Positions 23,978 through 32,629 of a stretch of DNA of 64,000 nt are shown one piece after another; position 1 is the first letter of the stretch, and each line of letters starts with the position of its first letter. Made by a program: the position numbers and the translations under genes. The stretch lies in NCBI RefSeq assembly GCF_005233515.1, contig NZ_QFZZ01000010.1:62001-126000 (forward strand). The letters are read 5' to 3'. This DNA is from Pseudomonas sp. CFBP13508. Lineage in GTDB: Bacteria; Pseudomonadota; Gammaproteobacteria; Pseudomonadales; Pseudomonadaceae. The notes beneath the pieces were generated by a model, which made no database searches, was not told the DNA's origin, and was given only the letters and a program-made list of their open reading frames with translations.

Positions 23978-26098
23978 TCAGAAACTCATATCCACTTTGG
24001 TCCAGAGCGTGCGCCCCGGTTCATTAATTGCCTGTGGGTCATTGGCCGGGTAACCGAACCCGGCGTTGCCAGCCAGATTCAAGTGTTCGGCGTAGGCTTT
24101 TCCGAACAGGTTGTCGACGCCGCTGCTGACCTTCCAGTGCTGGTTGATGCGGTACGCGCCGTTGAGCGAGAACACGCCGAAGCCCGAGCTCTGGTCGTAG
24201 TCCTTGCCGACCACGTTGCCCTTGTTCGCGTCGATGCGGTGCTGCGCGGCGACCACTCGCCAGAGTGCGCCGGCGCTCCAGTTGTCTTGGCTGTAGGTCA
24301 GGCCGAAACGCGCGTCCGGCGGCGGCATCTGCGGCAGTGCCGAGCCGTCACTGCTGTTCTTGCCCCAGGCGTAGGCCAGGGTCGCATCGGCTTTCCAGTT
24401 GTCGGTGAGGTTGTAGGCAGCACCGAGTTCGCCACCCATGATCCGCGCATCGATGTTCTCGGCGCGCGAAGTGCTCATGCCCATCATTCCCGGCGTGTAG
24501 TCGAACAGGATGTAATCGCGTACCGCACCGATGTAACCCGAGGCCCAGGCTTCGAGGTCGGCGCTCTTGTAGTTCACGCCAAAGTCGAACTGCGTGGTCT
24601 TTTCCGGTTTGATCGAGTCGAACGCATTGACCGATCCTGCCGGGCCGGACTTGGGCGAAAACAACTCCCAGTAATCCGGGAAGCGTTGCGCGTGGCCGAG
24701 GCCTGCATAGAGCGTGGTCGGGCTGTTGGCGAGGTCGTGCTCGTAACGGATGAAGCCGCTGGGCAGGGTGTCGGCGCGGGTGTCGTCGGCGGTCGGGTTG
24801 GCGCGGCTCATCATTCCCGAACCGGTGGTCTGCCGGTAATCCTTCGCCGAAGCACGGTCGACACGGGCGCCAGTGATCAAGCGATCACGCTCGGCGGCGT
24901 ACCAGGTCATTTCGCTGAACACGCCGTAATTGTGGAAATCGGCGTCCTTGCTGTACGGCAGCTGCTTGTAGGTATCGACGCCCATTGCACTGCGCTGACG
25001 GTGCTCGTTGGTCTGTGCGTCGAGACCGGTGATCAGCTGAACATCAGCCCAGCGCCAGGTTGCTTTGATCCGTGCACCGAGGGTGCGCCGATCAACGTTG
25101 GACGCCATGGGCCCGGACATCATGCCGGTGCCGGACGGCGTGCGCAGGGTGTAGTTGTCCATCACATGGTCGGCGTAGTTGTAGTAGACCTGCGCCTCGA
25201 GTTTTTCCAGCACCTCGCTGATGTTGGATTTCTCGAAACGCAGGCCGAGGCTTTCGCGCAGGAACTGCGAGCCGTCCATGCCGCGCCCGGCATACCGCGC
25301 CTCGCCGTCGCCCTTGCCGGCGGTGAGTTCGATCAGGGTGTCGGCATCCGGCGTCCAGCCCAGTGCGACATCGCCGTTCCACTTGTCGTAACGCGAGGCG
25401 ACGATGTCGTTGTTGCCATCGCGGTAATCGTCGGAATGCGCGGTGTTGCCGATCACCCGCAGGTAACCCTGAGGGCCGCCGGCAGCGGCATCGATGACCT
25501 TGTCGAAACGGCCGTGGGAGCCAGCCAGGATGCTGGCGTTGACGCGAGTACCGAGTTCGCCGAAGTTCTCCGGCTCACGGTCGAACAGCACCGTACCGGC
25601 CGATGCGCCCGGCCCCCAGAGGACCGTCTGCGGGCCTTTGATCACCGTGAGCTTGTCGTAGGTTTCCGGCGAGATGTACGAAGTCGGCGCGTCCATCCGG
25701 CCAGGGCAAGCGCCGAGCATCATGCTGCCGTTAGTGAGGATATTCAGGCGCGAGCCGAACATGCCGCGCAGCACCGGATCGCCGTTGGTGCCGCCATTGC
25801 GCACCAGAGCGAAGCCGGGAATGGTCTTCAGATAATCGCCACCGTCACTGGCCGGCACCGGTTGGCGCGGATCCTTGGGGTTGGTGACGATCGTCAGTGG
25901 CGAGCTTGGGGCGATGGCAGTGATCACCGTCGGGCTCAGTTCGTTTTGATGGCCGGCGTGATCGTCGGCCAGCGCCAGCGGTGTCAGCAGTACGCCGCAA
26001 AGGACGGCAATAGCGTGCCTGCAACGAATCCGCGATTCATTCAGGGCAAAGTGCGCGCGGGCAGATTCCGCGAAGGGGACAGCAGTAAACCTGGACAT
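23978..26098 (-). CDS. oprC: TonB-dependent copper receptor OprC
   Basis: A 706-residue outer-membrane receptor. The start is ATG 26096-26098 (MSRFTAVPF), with GGAAA six bases upstream. The N-terminus includes a signal segment (IAVLCGVLLTPLALA). The plug follows (LKTIPGFALVRNGGTNGDPV, LTVIKGPQTVLWGPGASAGT), and the 22-strand barrel ends with a terminal aromatic (VDMSF). The segment MLGACPGRMDAPTSYISPE is characteristic of the OprC copper-receptor subfamily, and Met/Cys/His pairs there bind Cu. Family knowledge: imports Cu(II) or Cu(I) in a TonB-dependent manner. The neighbouring DUF2946 and PCu(A)C genes and the PepSY protein support a copper acquisition module. Confidence 0.93.
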   Translation of the reverse strand: MSRFTAVPFAESARAHFALNESRIRCRHAIAVLCGVLLTPLALADDHAGHQNELSPTVITAIAPSSPLTIVTNPKDPRQPVPASDGGDYLKTIPGFALVRNGGTNGDPVLRGMFGSRLNILTNGSMMLGACPGRMDAPTSYISPETYDKLTVIKGPQTVLWGPGASAGTVLFDREPENFGELGTRVNASILAGSHGRFDKVIDAAAGGPQGYLRVIGNTAHSDDYRDGNNDIVASRYDKWNGDVALGWTPDADTLIELTAGKGDGEARYAGRGMDGSQFLRESLGLRFEKSNISEVLEKLEAQVYYNYADHVMDNYTLRTPSGTGMMSGPMASNVDRRTLGARIKATWRWADVQLITGLDAQTNEHRQRSAMGVDTYKQLPYSKDADFHNYGVFSEMTWYAAERDRLITGARVDRASAKDYRQTTGSGMMSRANPTADDTRADTLPSGFIRYEHDLANSPTTLYAGLGHAQRFPDYWELFSPKSGPAGSVNAFDSIKPEKTTQFDFGVNYKSADLEAWASGYIGAVRDYILFDYTPGMMGMSTSRAENIDARIMGGELGAAYNLTDNWKADATLAYAWGKNSSDGSALPQMPPPDARFGLTYSQDNWSAGALWRVVAAQHRIDANKGNVVGKDYDQSSGFGVFSLNGAYRINQHWKVSSGVDNLFGKAYAEHLNLAGNAGFGYPANDPQAINEPGRTLWTKVDMSF

Positions 26099-26182
26099 GA
26101 CAATTTCCATCGAACAGTCGTAAACACCACGGCCGGCAGCGTGAAGCTGTCTTCTCAACCGTGTGCAGTCAGAGGTGCGTGT

Positions 26183-26629
26183 TTACGTGGCGATGGGCGG
26201 GGCGCGGGTGCGGGCGCCGGGGAAGAAGGGTTGGCGGGCATGGCCCAGACGCGGGGAGGATGGGGTAAAGGTGTCGGGCGGCGGGATGTTGAAAGTGACG
26301 AAATCGCCGGCGCCGGTCAGTGCCGGGCAATTGAACAGCAGGCTGCAATAGCCGCATTTTTCCCACAGCACGTGATGCGAAGATTGCGGCGGGCAATGCT
26401 CGGCCGCAGGCTGGGCTGCATGGCCGCTGTGATCCATGCCGGGCATGTCCATCGACATGTCCATGCTCATTGGCATCGATGTCGAGGCGTGTTGATCCAT
26501 CGGCATCGACTGAGAAATCAGTGGACCGATGAAAATCATCAACATGGCGAACAGGGCGATCCAGCTGCCACGCGTCAGCGCTTGAGTCTGACGGTGATGC
26601 GGGACGGGCCTGACGCGCAACGGGCGCAT
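26183..26629 (-). CDS. DUF2946 family protein, Met/His-rich (copper-associated)
   Basis: A 148-residue protein with one N-terminal hydrophobic segment (SWIALFAMLMIFIGPLISQS), probably a signal or anchor. It is followed by a strongly Met/His-rich run (SMPMSMDMSMDMPGMDHSGH) and a CGYCSLLFNCPAL cysteine motif, both typical of DUF2946 proteins found beside copper receptors. I infer periplasmic copper binding; no enzyme activity is evident. It lies just upstream of oprC on the same strand. A second DUF2946 member is at 27179-27577. Confidence 0.85.
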   Translation of the reverse strand: MRPLRVRPVPHHRQTQALTRGSWIALFAMLMIFIGPLISQSMPMDQHASTSMPMSMDMSMDMPGMDHSGHAAQPAAEHCPPQSSHHVLWEKCGYCSLLFNCPALTGAGDFVTFNIPPPDTFTPSSPRLGHARQPFFPGARTRAPPIAT

Positions 26630-26650
26630 GGGCGAAGTCAGCCGGGTCGG

Positions 26651-27130
26651 TTACTGAGCGTGAACGTGGCCCTGGGCGGATTCCGGCGGTTTTTTCTGCA
26701 CGGCGACATCGACGGTGACATCTCCGGCTTTCTCGAAGTGCAGAGTCATCGCAAAGCGCTTGCCGTCGCTGAGCAGGCTGCGATCAGTCGGGTTGAGCAA
26801 CATTACGTGGTAAGCCATCGGCGCGAAGGTCACGGTGCCGCCGGCGGGGATTTCCACGCTCGGTACTTGCTGCATCTTCATCAGATCGCCCTGCATCACG
26901 TGCTCGTGTAGCTGCGCTTCGGCGGCAATCGGCGAATCGACGGCGAGCAGGCGATCGGCGCTTTTGCCGGTGTTGTGGATAATGAAATAGGCGGCGACGG
27001 TCGGCGCATTGGGCGGCAGTTCCTGCGACCACGGGTGGGCGATTTCCAGCGCACCCGCCTTGTATTCATGGGCATGGGCGAAGCACGCCGGCAACAACAG
27101 CGCAGCGAGGACGAAGAGTTTCTTCAACAT
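26651..27130 (-). CDS. Periplasmic copper chaperone PCu(A)C
   Basis: A 159-residue protein with a Sec signal peptide (MLKKLFVLAALLLPACFAHA). Copper ligands follow the PCu(A)C pattern: a His/Met cluster in HEHVMQGDLMKMQ and a second in MAYHVMLLNP. A His-containing tail (GHVHAQ) follows. The family carries Cu(I) in the periplasm to the CuA site of cytochrome oxidase or to other acceptors. It is sandwiched between two DUF2946 genes upstream of oprC, with the same orientation and short spacing, so an operon is likely. Confidence 0.92.
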   Translation of the reverse strand: MLKKLFVLAALLLPACFAHAHEYKAGALEIAHPWSQELPPNAPTVAAYFIIHNTGKSADRLLAVDSPIAAEAQLHEHVMQGDLMKMQQVPSVEIPAGGTVTFAPMAYHVMLLNPTDRSLLSDGKRFAMTLHFEKAGDVTVDVAVQKKPPESAQGHVHAQ

Positions 27131-27178
27131 GGCAGTTCTCCAGAACGATTTGAAACGCGGATTTTTGGCGCGAACAAA

Positions 27179-27577
27179 TCAGACCAGAGGGGAAGCACGG
27201 GGATTGAGACTCGGCCATTGCTGGCGCGGCGTCGGGGCTTGCAGGGAGGCGGGCGCAACGCTGCGGTTGCTTTCAAATTGCGCGAAATACAGCTGCGGCG
27301 AATGCCCCGGCAGCGCCAGCATTGGCGCCCCACCTGAGCAACACCAGCAATGCTGCATGTTCGAATGGCTGTCGTTCTGCGGGGCCTTCTGATCCGTGGC
27401 ACCGATGTCGATCGCCACCATCTTCATGCCGCTGCCGGTGCAGAAACTGCTCCAGAGTATCTGCTCGGCCGGTGAACTGGCCGCCTGCGCCATCGCCCCG
27501 CTCAGCGGCATGGCGAGCATGTTGAACAGCACTGCAAGGCAGGCGATCCAGGCAAATGCTAACCGGCGTCGGTTCAT
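27179..27577 (-). CDS. DUF2946 family protein, second copy
   Basis: A 132-residue protein with an N-terminal hydrophobic signal (FAWIACLAVLFNMLAMPLSG), a central Met/His region (SHSNMQHCWCCSGGAPML) and the CWCCSGG motif of DUF2946. It resembles the copy at 26183-26629 in layout but not closely in sequence. As first gene of the minus-strand copper run it is 48 bases upstream of the PCu(A)C gene. Copper handling is inferred from composition and context. Confidence 0.85.
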   Translation of the reverse strand: MNRRRLAFAWIACLAVLFNMLAMPLSGAMAQAASSPAEQILWSSFCTGSGMKMVAIDIGATDQKAPQNDSHSNMQHCWCCSGGAPMLALPGHSPQLYFAQFESNRSVAPASLQAPTPRQQWPSLNPRASPLV

Positions 27578-27625
27578 GGGACAGGTCCGTTGGGTGGGCG
27601 ATCAGGCGCGGCCCATTTAGCCTGA

Positions 27626-27937
27626 TCAGGGCCGATAAGTAAAAAAGCGTCGTGCGGTTTGGTGTCGCAGTGCTTGCTGCAACAGTTGTAACAGTCTGCG
27701 CCCCGTTTCGATTTCGCCGTTGTGAATGAGTGTAGCGGCTTCGATTCGCAATGCCTGGGCGAAATCCGCATCGGTCTCTATTCGTGCTCGTATGGTCTGC
27801 ATAACGTCTCGACCTGCTGCTCGGTTAAGTTGCCCATCGCCCGAATCTTCCAGTGCACATCCTTCGATGTACTGGCCAAGATCGGCAGGAGTTTTCAGAT
27901 AGTCCCGAACATCAAAACGAAGAAATTTCTCGGACAT
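27626..27937 (-). CDS. Orphan antitoxin-like protein, apparently chimeric
   Basis: A 103-residue protein. Residues 1-33 (FDVRDYLKTPADLGQYIEGC) resemble the start of addiction-module antidote proteins of the HigA/TIGR02684 type. Residues ~45-85 (MQTIRARIETDADFAQALR, LIHNGEIETGRRLL) resemble a different family of small antitoxin-like regulators whose members usually begin with that motif. The helix-turn-helix normally following either half is missing, and the C-terminus (ALRHQTARRFFTYRP) looks unrelated. No toxin gene is adjacent: the next 246 bases upstream hold only a repeat. This reads as a deletion fusion or decaying toxin-antitoxin remnant. It could still be expressed. Confidence 0.55.
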   Translation of the reverse strand: MSEKFLRFDVRDYLKTPADLGQYIEGCALEDSGDGQLNRAAGRDVMQTIRARIETDADFAQALRIEAATLIHNGEIETGRRLLQLLQQALRHQTARRFFTYRP

Positions 27938-28080
27938 TGAATATCACGCCTTTGGGTTCAAAGGCCGAAGGGTAGGTGGTGTGCCTGAACGCTGAAAGTC
28001 GGTGTTGTTCTGAATTGATGTGGGTGGTGTCTGGCCGGGTTGTAGGAATCGAGACATAAATTCCGCCGAGCCGGAGTCAT

Positions 28081-28167
28081 GTGGGAGCGAGCCTGCTCGC
28101 GAAAGCGCTGTGTCAGACAATGGAAGGCTACTGGTGCTGACGTCTTCGCGAGCAGGCTCGCTCCCAC
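28081..28167. repeat. REPIN, GTGGGAGCGAGC family, copy 2
   Basis: GTGGGAGCGAGCCTGCTCGC at 28081-28100 is mirrored by its exact complement at 28148-28167, with a central spacer of about 47 bases. It occupies most of the gap between the orphan antitoxin-like gene and the end of cobK. The rest of that gap shows nothing recognisable. Confidence 0.9.
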
Positions 28168-28183
28168 AAAGGGCCGTGCCGAT

Positions 28184-28900
28184 TCAGTGGGAAAGGGCAG
28201 CGAGGACTTCAGCGACTGATTCAAACTCCTGATCAACCCCCGGCAACCCCGGTCGCTTCAACACCAGCACCGGCACTCCCCGCTCACGTGCCACTTCAAG
28301 CTTCGGCTCGGTGGCGCTGCTGCCGCTGTTCTTGCTGATCAATACATCGATCTGCCGGCGCTCGAACAGCGCTCGCTCGTCTTCCAGCAAAAACGGGCCG
28401 CGTGCGCCGATCACTTCGCAGCGCGGGTTGCCGGGATAAACGTCGAGGGCGCGCAGGGTCCAGAACTGGTGGGCGGGGATTTCGTCGAGGTGTTGCAGCG
28501 GTTCGCGGCCGAGGGTGAACAGCGGGCGGTGGAACGGTTCCAGCGCTGTGATCAGTTCGGCCCAGTCAGCCACCTCACGCCAGTCATCGCCCGCTTGCGG
28601 TTGCCAGGCGGGGCGGCGCAAGGCCCAGCAGGGGATGCCGGCGAGCTGTGCCGCGCGGGCGGCGTTGGCGCTGATTTGTGCGGCGTACGGGTGTGTAGCG
28701 TCGAGCAGCAGATCGACGCCTTCATCGGCTATGAACTGCGCCAGACCCTCAGCGCCGCCATAGCCGCCGACCCGAATCTGGCAGCGCAAATCGCTCGGCA
28801 CCCGGCCAACGCCGGCGAGGCTGTAGATATGTTGCGGGCCGAGCGTGCGGGCAATCGCCAGCGCTTCAGTCACGCCGCCGAGCAGCAAGATCCGCTTCAT
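28184..28900 (-). CDS. cobK: Cobalt-precorrin-6A reductase
   Basis: A 238-residue NAD(P)H-dependent reductase that reduces precorrin-6A to the dihydro form in B12 corrin-ring synthesis. The N-terminal Rossmann-like RILLLGGVTEALAIARTL and the block LLLDATHPYAAQISANAARA are diagnostic for CobK/CbiJ. The C-terminal LISKNSGSSATEPKLEVARE is also typical. The start ATG overlaps the cbiD stop by four bases (ATGA), so translation is coupled in the order cobL-cbiD-cobK. Confidence 0.95.
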   Translation of the reverse strand: MKRILLLGGVTEALAIARTLGPQHIYSLAGVGRVPSDLRCQIRVGGYGGAEGLAQFIADEGVDLLLDATHPYAAQISANAARAAQLAGIPCWALRRPAWQPQAGDDWREVADWAELITALEPFHRPLFTLGREPLQHLDEIPAHQFWTLRALDVYPGNPRCEVIGARGPFLLEDERALFERRQIDVLISKNSGSSATEPKLEVARERGVPVLVLKRPGLPGVDQEFESVAEVLAALSH

Positions 28901-29994
28901 ACAAAACCTCTGGCATGTCCGACTATCCCGCCCTGACGATCAATGGCAAACACCTCGACCTGGACCTGCGCCGGCACTACGCTGCGAGCGAAATTCAGCG
29001 CATGGCGACAAACCTCATCCCCCAAAGCAATGCCCGCCGCACTGGCCAAGGCCAAGGCTTGTTGGCTGGTATTGGCTTCGCGAATGCCTTGCTGCAACGC
29101 CGAATCCGCGCCAATTGCCGCCGCCCACTCGGCCAGCTGCGGCAAATCGATGCTCGAATGCCGCGAATGCAGATCCATATGCCCGGCGGCGAGTTTGCTG
29201 ATCTTGCCGAAGCCGCCGCACAGGCTGAGTTTATCCACAGGTACTTTGCGCAGATGCTTGAGCACCGCGCCGACAAAGTCACCCATCTCGATCAGGGCAA
29301 TTTCCGGCAGGTCGTAGACCCGGCGCATGGTGTCTTCGCTGGCGTTGCCGGTGCAGGCGGCGATGTGCAGATAGCCGTTGGTTTTCGCCACGTCGATGCC
29401 CTGATGGATCGAGGCGATGTAAGCGGCGCAGGAAAACGGCCGGACGATGCCGCTGGTGCCGAGGATCGACAGGCCGCCAAGAATGCCCAACCGCGGATTC
29501 ATGGTTTTCAGCGCCAGTTCTGCGCCGCCCTCGACATTGACTGTGACCTCGAAGCCGGCGCCGTAGCCGGTTTCGGCGGCGAGCAAGGTCAAGTGATCGC
29601 TGATCATTTTGCGCGGCACCGGATTGATCGCCGGCTCGCCGACGGCCAATACCAGACCGGGTCGGGTCACCGTGCCGACGCCGACTCCGGCGTTGAAGCG
29701 AATCCCCGGTTCGGCGGACAGTCGCACCTGTGAATAAAGCAGTGCACCGTGGGTGACGTCAGGGTCATCGCCGGCATCCTTGATCGTCCCGGCTTCGGCG
29801 CCGCCCTCGCTCAGGCGACAGAACTCCAGGCGCATCTGCACCTGTTTGCCCTTGGGCAAAGTGATGTGCACCGCGTCGGCAGCGATGCCGGTGAGCAACA
29901 GGCGCGCGGCGGCGAGGCTGGTGGCGGTGGCGCAGCTGCCGGTGGTGAGGCCGCTGCGCAGGGGCGCGGGTTGTTCGGCGGTTTCGTCACGCAT
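28897..29994 (-). CDS. cbiD: Cobalt-precorrin-5B (C1)-methyltransferase CbiD
   Basis: A 365-residue enzyme transferring methyl from SAM to C1 of the corrin precursor. The N-terminal motif LRSGLTTGSCATATSLAAAR is the CbiD hallmark, and PFSCAAYIASIHQGIDVA and GNASEDTMRRVYDLPEIA are also conserved. The start chosen is ATG 29992-29994 (MRDETAEQPAP), since the longer frame runs antisense-like into cobL. It overlaps the cobL stop region by eight bases. CbiD is a cobalt-early (anaerobic-type) name, but Pseudomonas commonly carries it alongside the aerobic Cob enzymes. Confidence 0.94.
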   Translation of the reverse strand: MRDETAEQPAPLRSGLTTGSCATATSLAAARLLLTGIAADAVHITLPKGKQVQMRLEFCRLSEGGAEAGTIKDAGDDPDVTHGALLYSQVRLSAEPGIRFNAGVGVGTVTRPGLVLAVGEPAINPVPRKMISDHLTLLAAETGYGAGFEVTVNVEGGAELALKTMNPRLGILGGLSILGTSGIVRPFSCAAYIASIHQGIDVAKTNGYLHIAACTGNASEDTMRRVYDLPEIALIEMGDFVGAVLKHLRKVPVDKLSLCGGFGKISKLAAGHMDLHSRHSSIDLPQLAEWAAAIGADSALQQGIREANTSQQALALASAAGIALGDEVCRHALNFARSVVPAQVQVEVFAIDRQGGIVGHARGFV

Positions 29995-31198
29995 CGAGGG
30001 GTTTGACCAATTCCAGCAGGGTGATCGGCAATGCCTGACGCCAAGTATCGAACTCGCCGAGCGGTTGCGCCTGGGCGACATGGATGCGCGTCAGCTCACC
30101 GCCGTACTGTTCGCGCCAATGCATCAGGGTGACTTCGCTTTGCAGGGTCACGGCGTTGGCCACCAGACGGCCGCCGGGCTTGAGCTGATCCCAGCAGGTT
30201 TCGAATACGCCCTCACGGGTGACGCCGCCGCCGATGAAAACAGCGTCGGGACGTTCAAGGCCATCGAGCGCTTGCGGCGCCTTGCCGCGAATCAGTTGCA
30301 GGCCGGGTACGCCCAGCGCATCGCGGTTGTGTTCGATCAGTTGTTGACGGCCCTCGTCGGCCTCGACCGCCATGGTCCGACAGCTTGGGTGCGCACGCAT
30401 CCACTCGATGCCGATCGAACCGCTGCCAGCGCCGACATCCCAGAGCAGTTCGCCGGGCCTCGGCGCCAGGCGGGCAAGGGTGATGGCGCGTACGTCGCGC
30501 TTGGTCAACTGACCGTCGTGGCGGAACGCCGAATCGGGCAAACCGGCGAGACGCGACAGGCCGGCAACACCGGGGTCGGCCAGGCACTCGACAGCGACGA
30601 CGTTGAGGTCGGCGACCGCCGCATCGTCCCATTCACTGGCGCAGCGGTCGATACGCCGCTCGGCGGCACCGCCCAGATGCTCCAGAACTGTCATGCGACT
30701 TGGGCCGAAACCACGCTCGCGCAGCAATTGCGCAATGGCGGCCGGGCTGCTGCCGTCATTGCTCAGCAACAACAGACGCACGCCGCTGAACAGATGCGCA
30801 TTGAGCGCCGCCAGCGGACGCGCCACCAGCGACACAACCGTCACCTCCTGCAACGGCCAGCCCAGGCGCGCCGCCGCCAATGCGCAGGACGAAGGGGCGG
30901 GAATGATCGACATCTCGTTGCTCGGCACCTGCCGCGCCAGACTGGCACCGACGCCGTAGAACATCGGATCACCGCTGGCCAGCACGCAGACCGGCTCGCC
31001 ACGCGACTCGAGCACCGGCGCGAGGGAAAACGGACCCGGCCACAATTGCCGCTCGCCGCCAATGCACGGCGGCAGCAGATCCAGCTGACGCTGGCCGCCG
31101 ACGATCCGCGAAGCGCCCAGCAGAGCACGCCGGGCATTCTTGCCCAGGCCCTTGAAGCCGTCTTCACCGATTCCCACGATCGTCAGCCAGGGTGACAT
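29987..31198 (-). CDS. cobL: Precorrin-6Y C5,15-methyltransferase (decarboxylating), CbiE-CbiT fusion
   Basis: A 403-residue bifunctional enzyme. The N-terminal half is a CbiE-type tetrapyrrole methylase (WLTIVGIGEDGFKGLG; VLASGDPMFYGVGA). The C-terminal half is a CbiT-type SAM methyltransferase (LLWDVGAGSGSIGIEWMRAH) that also decarboxylates the acetate side chain. The fusion is the normal aerobic-pathway CobL. It is divergently transcribed from cobG across a ~130-bp promoter region, and is the first gene of cobL-cbiD-cobK. Confidence 0.96.
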   Translation of the reverse strand: MSPWLTIVGIGEDGFKGLGKNARRALLGASRIVGGQRQLDLLPPCIGGERQLWPGPFSLAPVLESRGEPVCVLASGDPMFYGVGASLARQVPSNEMSIIPAPSSCALAAARLGWPLQEVTVVSLVARPLAALNAHLFSGVRLLLLSNDGSSPAAIAQLLRERGFGPSRMTVLEHLGGAAERRIDRCASEWDDAAVADLNVVAVECLADPGVAGLSRLAGLPDSAFRHDGQLTKRDVRAITLARLAPRPGELLWDVGAGSGSIGIEWMRAHPSCRTMAVEADEGRQQLIEHNRDALGVPGLQLIRGKAPQALDGLERPDAVFIGGGVTREGVFETCWDQLKPGGRLVANAVTLQSEVTLMHWREQYGGELTRIHVAQAQPLGEFDTWRQALPITLLELVKPLDA

Positions 31199-31330
31199 CT
31201 ATATTCCTCAAAACGTGGCGTTCCGACGGGCAGACTTTTCATGCCGCCGGACAAAGCAGGCATAATACCGCGCCTTCGCCCGCGAAGCGCCTCTGCCACG
31301 CAACCGGTCAGCCCCTTGAACGAACGCCCG

Positions 31331-32629
31331 ATGTCCACCGCCTTACGCCCCTCGGCCTGCCCGGGGTTGCTGCGTATCGTCCAGGCACTGGACGGCGGTA
31401 TCTGTCGGATCAAGCTTGATGGTGGTTCGATCAGCGCGGATCAGGCCGATGCGGTGGCCGCTGCCGCCGAAGCGTTTGCGAGCGGTGCGATCGAAGCGAC
31501 CAATCGCGGCAACCTGCAGATTCGCGGCATCGGTGCGCAATCGGCGGCGCTGATCGAGCGCTTGCTGGCCGCTGGCCTTGGGCCGAAGAACGCTGCCGGC
31601 GACGATGTGCGCAATCTGATGCTCAGCCCGGCCGCCGGTATCGATCGGCAGATGCTGATCGACACGCGCCCGCTCGCAGGGCAAATCCTCGACACCTTGC
31701 AAAGCCATCCGCGCTTCCATGAGTTGAGCGCCAAGTTCGCCGTGCAGCTCGATGGCGGCGAAGCGCTGGCGATGCTCGAACATCCGCATGATCTGTGGCT
31801 GTCGGCAGTCGAGCGTGACGGCGATGTCCTCTGGGCATTCGGTCTTGCCGGTTGCCCGACCGATCGCCCTCTCGGCGCTGTGACTCAGGACAACGCTCAC
31901 GCACTGGTGGTCGCCGCGCTGGAACTGTTCCTCGACCTGGCCCGGCCAGAGCAAACACGGATGCGCCATCTGCTCGACGAGTTGCCGAGGCTCGCGTTTC
32001 TGGAATCGTTGCGCGAGCGCGTATCGCTCAAAGCGATCAGCAACTGGCAGCGCCCGACGTCGGCAGACGCGCTGCACATCGGCGCTCATCAGCAAAACAC
32101 GCAAGGTCGTTGCTACGTCGGCGCGGTGCCGCCACTGGGCCGACTTGATCCGGCGATGCTGCGTGGCGCGGCGCAACTGGCCCGACAGTCTGGCGATGGC
32201 AGTCTGCGCTTCACGCCGTGGCAGAGCCTGCTGCTGCCGAACGTGAAAGCCACGGATACCGACAACGTGCTTGAGCAGTTGCGGGCGTTGGGTCTGTTGA
32301 CGACCGAGGCCGAACCACTGGCTCGCCTGATCGCCTGCACCGGCGCCGATGGCTGCGGCAAAGGCCTTGCCGACACCAAGCAGGATGCCTGGCAACTGGC
32401 ACCTTTGCTGCCCGCAGGGCTCAGCGTGCACCTGTCGGGCTGCTCGCGCTCCTGCGCCGCCGCCCACTGCGCGCCAGCCACGCTGCTGGCCGTTGCCCCC
32501 GGTCATTACGACCTCTATTTTCGCGATGCAGCACAGCCCGGATTCGGCACGCTGCACGCCTGCAACCTTACTATTGAAGCGGCCGCGACCCTGCTCGACG
32601 CCCGCTCCCGGAGCCCCCTTGATGCTTGA
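31331..32629 (+). CDS. cobG: Precorrin-3B synthase
   Basis: A 432-residue sirohaem- and Fe-S-containing monooxygenase that makes the ring-contraction substrate precorrin-3B using O2, the marker of aerobic B12 synthesis. The start is ATG 31331 (MSTALRPSACPGLLRIVQAL). Nitrite/sulfite-reductase-like blocks appear (TNRGNLQIRGIG; RFTPWQSLLLPNV). The cluster cysteines are in CTGADGCGKGLADTK and SGCSRSCAAAHC. The stop overlaps the cobH start by eight bases. The upstream region shows no cobalamin riboswitch hallmarks. Confidence 0.95.
   Translation: MSTALRPSACPGLLRIVQALDGGICRIKLDGGSISADQADAVAAAAEAFASGAIEATNRGNLQIRGIGAQSAALIERLLAAGLGPKNAAGDDVRNLMLSPAAGIDRQMLIDTRPLAGQILDTLQSHPRFHELSAKFAVQLDGGEALAMLEHPHDLWLSAVERDGDVLWAFGLAGCPTDRPLGAVTQDNAHALVVAALELFLDLARPEQTRMRHLLDELPRLAFLESLRERVSLKAISNWQRPTSADALHIGAHQQNTQGRCYVGAVPPLGRLDPAMLRGAAQLARQSGDGSLRFTPWQSLLLPNVKATDTDNVLEQLRALGLLTTEAEPLARLIACTGADGCGKGLADTKQDAWQLAPLLPAGLSVHLSGCSRSCAAAHCAPATLLAVAPGHYDLYFRDAAQPGFGTLHACNLTIEAAATLLDARSRSPLDA

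Noticed and set aside
23975..26911. 978-codon open frame opposite oprC and the copper genes
   Set aside because: Composition is typical of an antisense frame (Ala/Val/His/Gly-rich), and it covers several real minus-strand genes with clear domains.
28081..28167. CRISPR-like repeats
   Set aside because: The repeated units are inverted palindromic pairs of REPIN type, not direct repeats with regular spacers.
31199..31330. Possible cobalamin riboswitch between cobL and cobG
   Set aside because: The conserved B12-box core (AGYCMGgAgaCCkGCc-type) and the GCCACTG motif are not present in order in this 130-bp region.
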